DNA from: an uncultured Oscillospiraceae bacterium
GTDB taxonomy: Bacteria; Bacillota; Clostridia; Oscillospirales; Oscillospiraceae
Assembly: GCA_947631845.1 (NCBI GenBank)
Contig: CANRMY010000001.1
Coordinates: 1 to 64,000, forward strand
Direction of reading: 5' to 3'
DNA length: 64,000 nt
Under the pieces are notes generated by a model. The model was not told where the DNA came from, ran no database searches, and was given only the letters and a program-made list of their open reading frames with translations. Numbering within the stretch: the stretch's first letter is position 1; every line of letters begins with the position of its first letter. Shown one piece after another: positions 42,296 to 52,487 of the stretch. A program made the translations under genes and the position numbers.

Positions 42296-42940
42296 ATGGC
42301 CAGATGGAGAAGGATCGTTTGGGAGCTGAGACGCCGCAGGGCCGGGATCGGCCTTGCGCTGCTGGGCGCGGGCGCGCTGGTGATCGCGCTGTTCACCACG
42401 GTGACGCTGCCGCCCACGGTGACGGAGTTGGCGCTGGCCACCGCCACGGACGACATCACCATCATCGTCAACGACGTGGTGTCGGAGATCTTAGAGGGGG
42501 GAGAGCTGGACTATGAGAAGCTCGTCACCCTGGAGCGAAACGGGCAGGGCGCCGTCACGGCGCTGATCGCCAATTCCGCCAATATCAACGCCCTGCGGGC
42601 CAGGGTGACCAACGCCGTGGTGGAGCGGTTTGCCGACACCGATCTTACGCGTATCTCCATCCCGCTGGGGAATCTTATCGGCGGTACGCTGCTCTCCGGC
42701 AAGGGCCCCAGGCTGAAGCTGGATATCCTGTCCGTGACCAACGTGGTGACCAGCTTTCGCAACGAGTTCACCTCCGCCGGGATCAACCAGACGCGGCACA
42801 GGATCATTTTGGACGTGGACGTCTCCCTGGAGGTGCTGATGGGGCCGGACAGCGGCACAGATTCGGTGCTGACGGAGGTCATCGTCGCCGAGACGGTGAT
42901 CGTGGGCTCCGTGCCCGACGCCTACGCCGCTATACCATAA
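42296..42940 (+). CDS. yunB: Sporulation protein YunB
   Basis: This 214-residue protein has a basic N-terminus, one membrane helix (IGLALLGAGALVIALFTTV) and an outer domain with VTELALATATDDITIIVNDVV, NIN-type turns and the conserved ISIPLGNLIGGTLLSGKGP. That is the YunB/SpoIIR-like family pattern. It is a mother-cell sporulation protein of unknown biochemical role. A sigma-E-like promoter precedes it; ligA follows after 15 bases. Confidence 0.9.
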   Translation: MARWRRIVWELRRRRAGIGLALLGAGALVIALFTTVTLPPTVTELALATATDDITIIVNDVVSEILEGGELDYEKLVTLERNGQGAVTALIANSANINALRARVTNAVVERFADTDLTRISIPLGNLIGGTLLSGKGPRLKLDILSVTNVVTSFRNEFTSAGINQTRHRIILDVDVSLEVLMGPDSGTDSVLTEVIVAETVIVGSVPDAYAAIP

Positions 42941-44929
<1,989 letters not shown>

Positions 44930-44956
44930 GCGCCCAGCGTACACCGAGGTACCCAC

Positions 44957-47272
44957 ATGAAAAACAAAAGAACTCTTTCCCTGATCCTTGCCCTGGCGAT
45001 CCTTTCCACCTTTACGGCCGCTTACGCCGCGCCCCTGACCCCCACCGGGGAGACGGTCTATCATAACCGCGCGGAGATCGCCCGGGGCCTCTTTTACGAC
45101 AATTCGATCCTCGTCAATGCCAACGGCAAGCGCGTGGAGACCTTCTCCCTGGAGACTATGCCCGGAGGGCCGGTGTATCCTATCGTGGCCTTCGGGGACG
45201 TTATCAACGATTTTATGACCATCGACGACGTCATCGCCAACGCCGAGGAGCGGGGCCTTAACGTCCTCGGCGGCATCAACGCCGACTTTTTCTACAGCTC
45301 CCGGAGTCTCCCGCTGGGGGCCGTCATCGCCGGTGGACGGTATCTTTCCAACAACAGCGACGAAAACATGCTGGGCTTCGATGAAAACGGCGCGTTCTTC
45401 TCCGACCACCCGGTCATTGACATCACGCTGGAGAACCTGGGCGGCGGGGAGACGGTGGACAAGCTCACCGGGGAAGTCCGCTCCAACGCTGGGAAGACGG
45501 TGGAGGTCCATCAGTTCAATAAAGTCCGCATGGCCGGAAGCGGCATTTTCCTCTATGATTCCGGCTACGACAGTGTCTCCACCGGGACTAACCTGGACGG
45601 CTGGGCTGTGATCTTCCGCATCCTGGAGGGCTCCATGACCGTCTCCGGCCAGATGAGCCTCCTGGTGGAGCAGGTCATCCCCTCCGGGAAGGACTACCCG
45701 CTGGACGGGGAGCACATGGTACTGACCGCCCAGGCCGCCAGCGCCTTTCCCACGGAATATACGAACTTCAGCGTAGGGGACCGGGTCACCCTGAAAACCA
45801 CCTGCTCCGACGAACGCCTCGCCGGCGCGCTATACGCCACCGGGTGCGGCGACCTCTTAGCCCACGAGGGCAAAATGACCGACAGCGCCGGTTGGGATCA
45901 GGCGCTGATCGCCGTCCACCCCCGGACGGCGCTGGGGATCAAGCCGGACGGCAGCATTATCGCCTACGCGGTGGACGGGCGGCGCAGCAGCTACTCCAAC
46001 GGCGCGCTTTTGGAGAACATCGCCGCCGATCTTCTGGCCCGCGGCTGCAGCGAGGTCATCAATCTGGACGGCGGCGGCTCCACCGTCATGAGCGTCAGGC
46101 TCCCCGGGCAGGAGCACAGCGCCATCGTGAACCGTCCCTCCGGCGCGGTCCGAAAATGCGCCACCTACATACTCTTTGTCTCCGACGAGAAGCCCACAGG
46201 CCGGGCCTCCCGGCTCCATCTTCAGGAGGACGGCTCGTTTATCCTGGCGGGGGCCTCCATGCCCCTGACCGCCCTGGCCACGGACAGCGCGGGCCTGCCC
46301 GCGCCGCTCCCCGGGGATATCACCTTCTCCTGCCTTAACGGAACCGTTGAAAACGGCGTTTATACCGCCGGAGCCGCCGGGGTAGATACGATCACTGTCT
46401 CGTCCGCCTCCGCCGGGATCTCCGGTCAGGCATCCGTCCATGTGACGGCTACAGTGGATACGCTGACGCTGACGGACGCCGCCACCGGCAAAGCGCCCGC
46501 CGTCACCGGTCTGGAGGGGAACGTTTCCGTCACCCTCTCCCTGGCCGCCACGGTTCTCTTGCGGCCCGTCACGGTGGGGATCTCCCAGGCCGAATTTACC
46601 CTCACCGAGGGGATGGGATCGGTCACGGAGGGCGTCCTGACGCTCAAGCGGGGCCATGTCCTCAGCGGTGAGCTGACCGTAAGCCTGGGGGGCTGTCAGA
46701 AAACCGTTCCCGTGAGCTTTGAAAAGCCGGAGGGCTTCTCCGATACCGTCGGACACTGGGCGGAGGAAAGCATCCGGCGCCTCCACGACAACGGCGCCGT
46801 CGACGGCGTGGGCGATAACCGGTTCGATCCCGACGGCGTCATCACCAGGGCGGCCTTTGTCACGATGATCTGGAATTTCCTCGAAAAACCCGCCTCAGAC
46901 ACGCCCTGCACCTTCCCGGACGTGGCCCCGGGGAGCTGGTACTATGAGCAGACGGCCTGGTCCCAATCCGTGGGCCTGATCCTGGGAAGGGACGACGGCA
47001 GCTTTGACCCCGACGGCCATCTGACGCGGGAGCAGGGCTTCACCATCCTGTACCGGCTCCTCAACGACCTTTTAAGGCGCGAGCTTCCGGCCCCGGACAG
47101 CAAGGCGCTGGCGGGCTTTACGGATACCGGCGACGTGGCCTCCTATGCTCTGGACGCCACGGAAAGCCTCGCCGCTTACGGGCTGGTCCAGGGGTCGGGC
47201 GGGCGACTGATGCCCCGCAAGGAGATGACCAGGGCGGAGGTAGCCACGCTCCTGGCCAGGGCCTTTTTCTGA
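44957..47272 (+). CDS. Secreted phosphodiester glycosidase-domain protein with SLH domains
   Basis: This 771-residue protein has a signal peptide (KRTLSLILALAILSTFTAAYA), a NAGPA/phosphodiester glycosidase domain (AVIAGGRYLSNN; HPRTALGIKPDGSIIAYAVD; EVINLDGGGSTVMS), a Big-like middle region (about residues 440-580) and three C-terminal SLH repeats (GHWAEESIRRLHDNGAVDGV; DVAPGSWYYEQTAWSQSVGL; SYALDATESLAAYGLVQGSG). SLH domains attach it to cell-wall polymer. The domain family removes GlcNAc from phosphodiesters; a role in wall or exopolymer turnover is inferred. Confidence 0.88.
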   Translation: MKNKRTLSLILALAILSTFTAAYAAPLTPTGETVYHNRAEIARGLFYDNSILVNANGKRVETFSLETMPGGPVYPIVAFGDVINDFMTIDDVIANAEERGLNVLGGINADFFYSSRSLPLGAVIAGGRYLSNNSDENMLGFDENGAFFSDHPVIDITLENLGGGETVDKLTGEVRSNAGKTVEVHQFNKVRMAGSGIFLYDSGYDSVSTGTNLDGWAVIFRILEGSMTVSGQMSLLVEQVIPSGKDYPLDGEHMVLTAQAASAFPTEYTNFSVGDRVTLKTTCSDERLAGALYATGCGDLLAHEGKMTDSAGWDQALIAVHPRTALGIKPDGSIIAYAVDGRRSSYSNGALLENIAADLLARGCSEVINLDGGGSTVMSVRLPGQEHSAIVNRPSGAVRKCATYILFVSDEKPTGRASRLHLQEDGSFILAGASMPLTALATDSAGLPAPLPGDITFSCLNGTVENGVYTAGAAGVDTITVSSASAGISGQASVHVTATVDTLTLTDAATGKAPAVTGLEGNVSVTLSLAATVLLRPVTVGISQAEFTLTEGMGSVTEGVLTLKRGHVLSGELTVSLGGCQKTVPVSFEKPEGFSDTVGHWAEESIRRLHDNGAVDGVGDNRFDPDGVITRAAFVTMIWNFLEKPASDTPCTFPDVAPGSWYYEQTAWSQSVGLILGRDDGSFDPDGHLTREQGFTILYRLLNDLLRRELPAPDSKALAGFTDTGDVASYALDATESLAAYGLVQGSGGRLMPRKEMTRAEVATLLARAFF

Positions 47273-47322
47273 GAACGGTAAATACCCCGCGGGAAAAAAT
47301 ATACTGTTAAGGAGGACGTAAG

Positions 47323-48597
47323 ATGGCTGTACATGTCGTCAACGAGGCGCGCCGGTGCCTGCACTGTAAAAATCCCATGTGCCGCACGGGGTGCCCCATC
47401 AGCACCAACATCCCGGAGATGATCGAGCTTTTCCGCACCGGTCACAAGAAGGAAGCCGGGGAGATGCTGTTTGAGAACAACCCGCTCTCCGTTTTCTGCT
47501 CCCTGGTGTGCAACCATGAGAATCAGTGCGAGGGCCACTGTGTCCTGGGCCGCAAGGGCGCGCCGGTGCAGATCTCCAGCATTGAAAATTACATATCCGA
47601 CGCGTACCTGGATGACCCGGAGCTGAAACGGGAACCCAGGGTAGGGCAGAGGGTAGCCATCATCGGCTCCGGCCCCGCCGGCCTCACCATCGCCGTGAAG
47701 CTGGCCCAGAAGGGGTACGATATCACCATCTTTGAGAGCAAATATAAGATCGGCGGCGTGCTGCGCTACGGTATCCCCGATTTCCGCCTGCCCAAGACGG
47801 TCATTGAGCGGTATAAAAAACAGCTTCTGCGGCTGGGCATCAAGATCCGGCCCAACGCCGCCATCGGCCTGGCGCTGACGGTGGACGATCTTCAGCGGGA
47901 CGGCTATGAGGCCATCTTCATCGGCACCGGCGTCTGGAAGGCCAATAAGCTCAACGTCCCCGGCGAGAGTCTGGGGCACGTCCACTACGCCATCGACTAC
48001 CTGGTGGACCCGGACGTGTTCATCATCGGCGAAACGCTGGTGGTCATCGGCGCCGGCAACTCCGCCATGGACGTGGCCCGCACGGCGCTGCGCAAGGGCT
48101 CGCGCCATGTGCACGTCTTTTGCCGGGAGCCCAAGGCCGCCGCCAGTGAGCGGGAGCTGGATTACGCCATCGCCGACGGCGTGGATATGATGTACGGCAT
48201 CGAGACGGTGGAGATCCGGGACGAGGGCGTGGTCTACCGCCAGCGGACCTTTGACGAGGAGGGCAACGTCACCGCCGTGTCGGAGCCCAGGCTGTTCCCC
48301 TGTGACAACGTGATCGTCGCCATTTCCCAGGGCGCCCAGAGCCGCATCGTCAACACCACCAAGGGCCTCCATATGAACGAGCGGGGCCTTCTGGCCACCG
48401 ACGAGCACGGCCGCACCACCCGGGAGGGCATCTTCGCCGCCGGCGATGTGTCCCTGGGGGCCAAGACCGTGGTGGAGGCCGCCCGCAGCGCCAAGATCGT
48501 CGCCGACGAGATGGACCGCTACCTCACCGAGCGCCGCCAAAACCGCGTGGAAAAAGCGCCCGACAATCTCCCCGTGGTCAACCGTGCGGAGGAGTAA
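47323..48597 (+). CDS. GltD-like NAD(P)-dependent flavoprotein oxidoreductase
   Basis: This 424-residue protein has the N-terminal Fe-S domain seen in glutamate synthase small subunit, NfnB and dihydropyrimidine dehydrogenase (RRCLHCKNPMCRTGCP; CSLVCNHENQCEGHCVLG), then FAD (IIGSGPAGLTIAVKLAQKGY) and NAD(P) (VVIGAGNSAMDVARTALRKG) folds. No gltB/gltA large subunit or nfnA is adjacent, so its electron partner is unknown. It may be stand-alone. An AAGGAGG site precedes the ATG. Confidence 0.88.
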   Translation: MAVHVVNEARRCLHCKNPMCRTGCPISTNIPEMIELFRTGHKKEAGEMLFENNPLSVFCSLVCNHENQCEGHCVLGRKGAPVQISSIENYISDAYLDDPELKREPRVGQRVAIIGSGPAGLTIAVKLAQKGYDITIFESKYKIGGVLRYGIPDFRLPKTVIERYKKQLLRLGIKIRPNAAIGLALTVDDLQRDGYEAIFIGTGVWKANKLNVPGESLGHVHYAIDYLVDPDVFIIGETLVVIGAGNSAMDVARTALRKGSRHVHVFCREPKAAASERELDYAIADGVDMMYGIETVEIRDEGVVYRQRTFDEEGNVTAVSEPRLFPCDNVIVAISQGAQSRIVNTTKGLHMNERGLLATDEHGRTTREGIFAAGDVSLGAKTVVEAARSAKIVADEMDRYLTERRQNRVEKAPDNLPVVNRAEE

Positions 48598-48616
48598 GCG
48601 TTTAAAATTAAAAACG

Positions 48617-48644
48617 CGACGGCGCGGATTTCTCCGCGCCGTCG
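48617..48644 (-). terminator. Terminator between the gltD-like gene and cotJC
   Basis: Perfect 12-bp arms CGACGGCGCGGA/TCCGCGCCGTCG with a TTTC loop. On the minus strand it is followed by CGTTTTTAATTTT, so it mainly ends the cotJ transcript; it may also serve the plus strand. Confidence 0.8.
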
Positions 48645-48669
48645 ATTCATATTTGAATTTCAGAACCGG

Positions 48670-49266
48670 TCACTTGTCGAAGGACGGGTTCATATAGTAG
48701 ACGTTTTTCTGATCCAGCTTATCCAGCGTCCTGCCCAACGCCTCGCCGAAGCGCTGGAAGTGAACGACCTCCCGCTCCCGCAGGAACTTGATGACGTTGT
48801 TGACGTCCGGATCGTCGGAGAGTCTGAGGATGTTGTCGTAGGTGGTGCGGGCCTTCTGCTCCGCGCCCATATCCTCGGTGAGGTCCGTGATGGTGTCGCC
48901 CTTGACGCCGATGGTGGCGGCGGTCCAGGGGGTGCCGGAGGCAAACTGGGGATAGACGCCGGCAGTGTGATCCACATAGTAGGTGTCGAAGCCGGCCTTT
49001 TTGATCTCCTCCGGGGTCATGTCGCGGGTCAGCTGGTGGATGATGGAGGCCACCATCTCAAAGTGGCCCAGCTCCTCCACGCCGATGTCCGTAAGGAGCC
49101 CGCGAAGCTCCGGCGTGGGCATGGAGTAGCGCTGGCTCAGATACCGCAGCGACGCGGCGAGTTCGCCGTCAGGACCGCCGTATTGACTGATGATAAATTT
49201 TGCCAGTGCCGGGTTGGTGTTGCGGATCTTGACGGGGTACTGTAGGCTTTTGACATATGAAAACAT
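48670..49266 (-). CDS. cotJC: Spore coat protein CotJC (manganese catalase family)
   Basis: This 198-residue protein belongs to the di-manganese catalase family: YPVKIRNTNPALAKFIISQYGG at the start, EELGHFEMVASIIHQLTRDM and EQKARTTYDNILRLSDDP carry the metal-ligand Glu/His positions. CotJC is a spore coat component in Bacillus and Clostridium. It starts three bases after the CotJA-CotJB gene. Predicted catalase activity protects spores from peroxide. Confidence 0.94.
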   Translation of the reverse strand: MFSYVKSLQYPVKIRNTNPALAKFIISQYGGPDGELAASLRYLSQRYSMPTPELRGLLTDIGVEELGHFEMVASIIHQLTRDMTPEEIKKAGFDTYYVDHTAGVYPQFASGTPWTAATIGVKGDTITDLTEDMGAEQKARTTYDNILRLSDDPDVNNVIKFLREREVVHFQRFGEALGRTLDKLDQKNVYYMNPSFDK

Positions 49267-49269
49267 TGC

Positions 49270-49731
49270 TTATTTACCCATCCTTTCGCAGTATTCCCAG
49301 GGCCAGGGGCCATCGGGCCAGCTGTACCTGTCGCAGTCCTCAAGCTGATCGAACGTCAGCGGGCCATAGAGCTTTACATAGCGGGCCATGCCCTCCCGCT
49401 TGAGGGCCAGGGTGTCGCGAAGGGCCTTGAAGGCATCCTTGTCGTCGGGGTGAGTATCCAGATAGAGCTGCAGCTCCTTGACCATAAAGGCCAGGGCCAT
49501 CAGCTCCCCCAGAGGCGTGCCGGCGTAGGGATTCGTCTTGTTGACCATATTCATAAAGGGCAGGTCAAGACCGGGGAAGAGCGTCCCCCGGTTCAGGGCC
49601 TCCGAAGGCGCGTACATGGGCGGATTCTCCCCCTGGGGCGGCACCCAGGAGGTGGCGAGCGGCGCGCACATGGGCAGCATCCCGCACTTATACCCGCAGT
49701 CAGAGCCCATTTCAGGCTTCATATTTTCCAA
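49270..49731 (-). CDS. CotJA-CotJB fusion spore coat protein
   Basis: This 153-residue product joins a CotJA-like N-terminus (MCAPLATSWVPPQGENPPMY, GTLFPGLDLPFMNM; about residues 20-62) to a CotJB-like C-terminus (ELMALAFMVKELQLYLDTHP, YGPLTFDQLEDCDRYSWPDG, PWPWEY). In Bacillus these are two proteins of ~80-100 residues. The start is TTG, preceded by GGAGG eight bases upstream. It is the first gene of the cotJ operon. Confidence 0.88.
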   Translation of the reverse strand: MENMKPEMGSDCGYKCGMLPMCAPLATSWVPPQGENPPMYAPSEALNRGTLFPGLDLPFMNMVNKTNPYAGTPLGELMALAFMVKELQLYLDTHPDDKDAFKALRDTLALKREGMARYVKLYGPLTFDQLEDCDRYSWPDGPWPWEYCERMGK

Positions 49732-49771
49732 ATCGGTATTCCTCCAAATTTTAATGGACCAATGTCCACAC

Positions 49772-49800
49772 CATCCTATGCGCGAGCCCCCGGATCGGTC
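49772..49800 (-). promoter_or_regulatory. Candidate sigma-K promoter for the cotJ operon
   Basis: On the minus strand GACC (plus 49797-49800), a 16-base spacer and CATAGGATG (plus 49772-49780) resemble mACm-N16-CATANNNTA with two mismatches. Bacillus cotJ is a sigma-E operon, so this is tentative. Confidence 0.28.
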
Positions 49801-49833
49801 AGAAATTTTTATTGAAATAATTTGAAAAAGTGG

Positions 49834-49862
49834 TTGACATTTGTTATCCAGTGTGCTATATA
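49834..49862 (+). promoter_or_regulatory. Sigma-A promoter for blaI-M56
   Basis: TTGACA (49834-49839), a 17-base spacer and TATATA (49857-49862) with an extended TGC. It overlaps the operator region. Confidence 0.8.
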
Positions 49863-49866
49863 TAAG

Positions 49867-49880
49867 ATAACAGCTGTTAT
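49867..49880 (+). promoter_or_regulatory. Operator dyad for the BlaI-like repressor
   Basis: ATAACAGCTGTTAT is a perfect 14-base palindrome just after the -10. A further TGTTAT half-site lies at 49842-49847 between -35 and -10 and pairs with ATAACA at 49867-49872. Placement over the promoter fits autorepression. Confidence 0.6.
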
Positions 49881-49906
49881 ATAACTTTCAAGGAGGATGA
49901 TTACCG

Positions 49907-50284
49907 ATGAAGCTGTCCCTTTCGGACGGAGAATGGAAGCTGATGAATCTGCTCTGGGAGGAGAGCCCTCTGACCATCGGGTCCATGGTCGAAAGGCTGT
50001 CGGAGGACACAGGGTGGAGCAAGGCCACTGTCAATATCATGCTGGGGAGGCTTGCGGACAAGGGGGCTGTCTGGGCGGACAGCACCGGGAGGGCGAAGCT
50101 CTTCTATCCGAAGCTCACCCGGGACGACGCGGTGAAGCAGGAGGCCCGGAACACGCTGGCACGGATCAGGACGGGCGGCCTTGGCCTGCTGGTCAACACC
50201 ATGGCGCGAGAGTGCGCCCTCTCCGACGAGGACATCGAGGAGCTGTACCGGGAGCTTAAGAAGGGGAGGGGCGAGCATGACTGA
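49907..50284 (+). CDS. BlaI/MecI/CopY family transcriptional repressor
   Basis: This 125-residue protein has the winged-helix N-terminus of the family (LSDGEWKLMNLLWEESPLTI; WSKATVNIMLGRLADKGAVW) and a C-terminal dimerisation helix region. Members repress their own operon until cleaved or displaced. The ATG has AAGGAGGATG upstream with spacing into the start. It overlaps the M56 gene by eight bases, the BlaI-BlaR1 arrangement. No beta-lactamase or mecA gene is nearby. Confidence 0.93.
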   Translation: MKLSLSDGEWKLMNLLWEESPLTIGSMVERLSEDTGWSKATVNIMLGRLADKGAVWADSTGRAKLFYPKLTRDDAVKQEARNTLARIRTGGLGLLVNTMARECALSDEDIEELYRELKKGRGEHD

Positions 50285-52436
50285 GCTTACATGGATCCTC
50301 ACCGGCTGTCTGCTGATCCTGGCGGTCATCGCCATCCGGCGCTTCCTCGGGCGGAGGCTGAGGCCGGGACTGCGCTACGCCCTCTGGGCGCTGGTGCTTA
50401 TTAGGCTCCTCTATCCCGGAACGCTGTGGCAGAGCCCCGTCAGCGTGGCGTCGGCGGCCTCCGGATCGGAGCTCGTTCAGGACATGGAGACCCTGCGGGA
50501 GTTGGACGATATCCGTCTTGAGGAAAACGGTACCGTTACCGGGCTTTACCGGGACAACGGCCCCGTCCTCGCGCCGGGAGATCCCGGGGCGGACGCCTCT
50601 CAGGGCGACAGGGCCCCCGCCGGGAGCTATGTCCCGGTGGCCGTGGACGTGACCCCCCAGCGCTTTGAGCGGATGGAGCGGGTTTTGTCCGTGCGCCATG
50701 TACTGGGGATCGTCTGGCTGGCCGGTACGGCGCTGACGGCGGGTTTGATCGTCCTTACGAATTTGACCATGTATGTCCGGCTGAGAAAGCGGCGCGTGCC
50801 GGTGGAGGCCGCGTGCCCCGTGCGCGTCTGGGCTGTGGAGGGTCTGGATTCCTCCTGCCTCTTTGCCGGGAGCGTCTACATCAACCCCGAAACGGTGTAC
50901 GATGACGAGCGGCTCGGCCACGTCCTGGCCCACGAGCTCTCCCACCGACGGCATCTGGATCCGCTGTGGGCGGCGCTCCGGTGCGCGGCGTTGGCGATAC
51001 ACTGGTATAACCCCCTGGTGTGGTACGCCGCCAACCTGTCCAGGCAGGACAGCGAGCTGTGCGCCGACGCGGGCGCGCTGAAGCGTCTGGGCGGAGACGC
51101 CTGGGACCGCTATGGCGCCACGCTGATTGAGCTCTCCAGAAGGCCCGTGGGATTTTCGCCCCTGTGCGCGGCCACCACCATGTCCGGCACGAAAAAGCAG
51201 TTGAAGGAGCGCGTGATCATGATTGCCAGAAGGCCCCGGGCCACTCTGGCCGTGGCGCTGGTGGCGCTGCTGATCGCGGCCATGGCCGTAGGATGCGCCT
51301 TTGCCGGCGGGAACGGCGATACGGGCACAAATAAGGGGGACGATACCGCCCATGACACTGACCGGGACACCACCGAGGATAGCACCGGGGACACCGGGGA
51401 TACTTCCACGGAACCGGAGGACACCTTCAAGCTGCCCGGGGACGGCGACACGCTGGCATCCTTGCTGGACGGCGTGGTGAGCGTAAACGATCTGGAGCTT
51501 TCCACCAAGGAGTGGAATGAGTTGGAGGACCCCGTCAACGGCGGTAAAGCGGTGCTGGCGGAAAAATATCTTAAACTGCTCAGCACCACTGTCTGGAAAA
51601 AGACCGATCCCGGCGCGTATTCAGGCTATTTTACCGTAGTTCTCCAGCCCGCGTCCTGGGTCTCGTCACAGCCCTGGAAAATCACCGCCTTCCAAAACAT
51701 CAGCGTCATACACCTGGAGACCTGGATCGGTGCCGTCTGGCTGGAGGCCAGCGATATCCCCGACGTGGAAGGAATTGACAGACGGGACATCTACACAACG
51801 CTTTATAACTGGTTTCTTGACGCCCGCACCGCCTCTAAGCTCAGCACCGGCGGTACGCCTATCACGGCGGAGGAGCTGTCACGGTGGCGTGAGACGCTCA
51901 GGGGCGAATACACAGCTGACGGCACGGGGTATCCCTCCTCCGTCAACGGCTTCTTCCGCTCCGACTGGTCCGACCCCAGGAATCTGGATCTGGGCGAGTT
52001 CCTGTACTACTTCGGCTGGCCGGAAGAATTTCATTTAATGGACGCAACATTTTATCATGAAGAGGACCCCTCCCAGGAGGAGCTTGCGGACGTATATCAG
52101 GCCGTTCAGGAGAGGAGCGGGGAGGAAGATACCGCCTGGCTGGATGCGCTGCCCTGCCACAAGATCCCCGCTTTCGTGGTGGACTATGTGCTGGAGAAGT
52201 ACGCCGGGATCACCTTGGACGATATGAGCAAGGACTGGCGGAGCCAGCTTCTCTACCTGGAGAAATACGACTCCTTCTACACCTTCACCAGCGACTTTGG
52301 CCCAGGGGAGTTCTACCCCCTCTACGGCGAGCGTCAGGGTGACATCCTGACCCTCTGGTCGGGTGATCATGTGCTCACCATCCGCCAAAGCGGCGACCAA
52401 TGGACATTCATCTCCCACCTTCCCCGCGGCGAATAA
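50277..52436 (+). CDS. M56 family (BlaR1-like) sensor metallopeptidase with unusual outer domain
   Basis: This 719-residue protein has several N-terminal membrane helices, a cytoplasmic M56 domain with zinc motif HELSH at residues 219-223 and the downstream NPLVWYAANLSRQDSELCAD, and a last helix (TLAVALVALLIAAMAVGC). The outer C-terminal half begins with an Asp/Thr-rich linker (about 345-385) and lacks the penicillin-binding STxK/SxN/KTG motifs of BlaR1. Its ~320-residue domain (KLPGDGDTLASLLDGVV ... WTFISHLPRGE) is unrecognised. It likely signals to BlaI by proteolysis. Confidence 0.88.
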   Translation: MTELTWILTGCLLILAVIAIRRFLGRRLRPGLRYALWALVLIRLLYPGTLWQSPVSVASAASGSELVQDMETLRELDDIRLEENGTVTGLYRDNGPVLAPGDPGADASQGDRAPAGSYVPVAVDVTPQRFERMERVLSVRHVLGIVWLAGTALTAGLIVLTNLTMYVRLRKRRVPVEAACPVRVWAVEGLDSSCLFAGSVYINPETVYDDERLGHVLAHELSHRRHLDPLWAALRCAALAIHWYNPLVWYAANLSRQDSELCADAGALKRLGGDAWDRYGATLIELSRRPVGFSPLCAATTMSGTKKQLKERVIMIARRPRATLAVALVALLIAAMAVGCAFAGGNGDTGTNKGDDTAHDTDRDTTEDSTGDTGDTSTEPEDTFKLPGDGDTLASLLDGVVSVNDLELSTKEWNELEDPVNGGKAVLAEKYLKLLSTTVWKKTDPGAYSGYFTVVLQPASWVSSQPWKITAFQNISVIHLETWIGAVWLEASDIPDVEGIDRRDIYTTLYNWFLDARTASKLSTGGTPITAEELSRWRETLRGEYTADGTGYPSSVNGFFRSDWSDPRNLDLGEFLYYFGWPEEFHLMDATFYHEEDPSQEELADVYQAVQERSGEEDTAWLDALPCHKIPAFVVDYVLEKYAGITLDDMSKDWRSQLLYLEKYDSFYTFTSDFGPGEFYPLYGERQGDILTLWSGDHVLTIRQSGDQWTFISHLPRGE

Positions 52437-52448
52437 CAGGATAAAGCT

Positions 52449-52483
52449 TCCCCCGTGCCTCACAAGAGGCACGGGGGATTTTC
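52449..52483 (+). terminator. Bidirectional terminator between M56 gene and the ion-translocating operon
   Basis: Arms TCCCCCGTGCCTC/GAGGCACGGGGGA with an ACAA loop, followed by TTTTCG. It separates two convergent genes. Confidence 0.85.
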
Positions 52484-52487
52484 GTGT

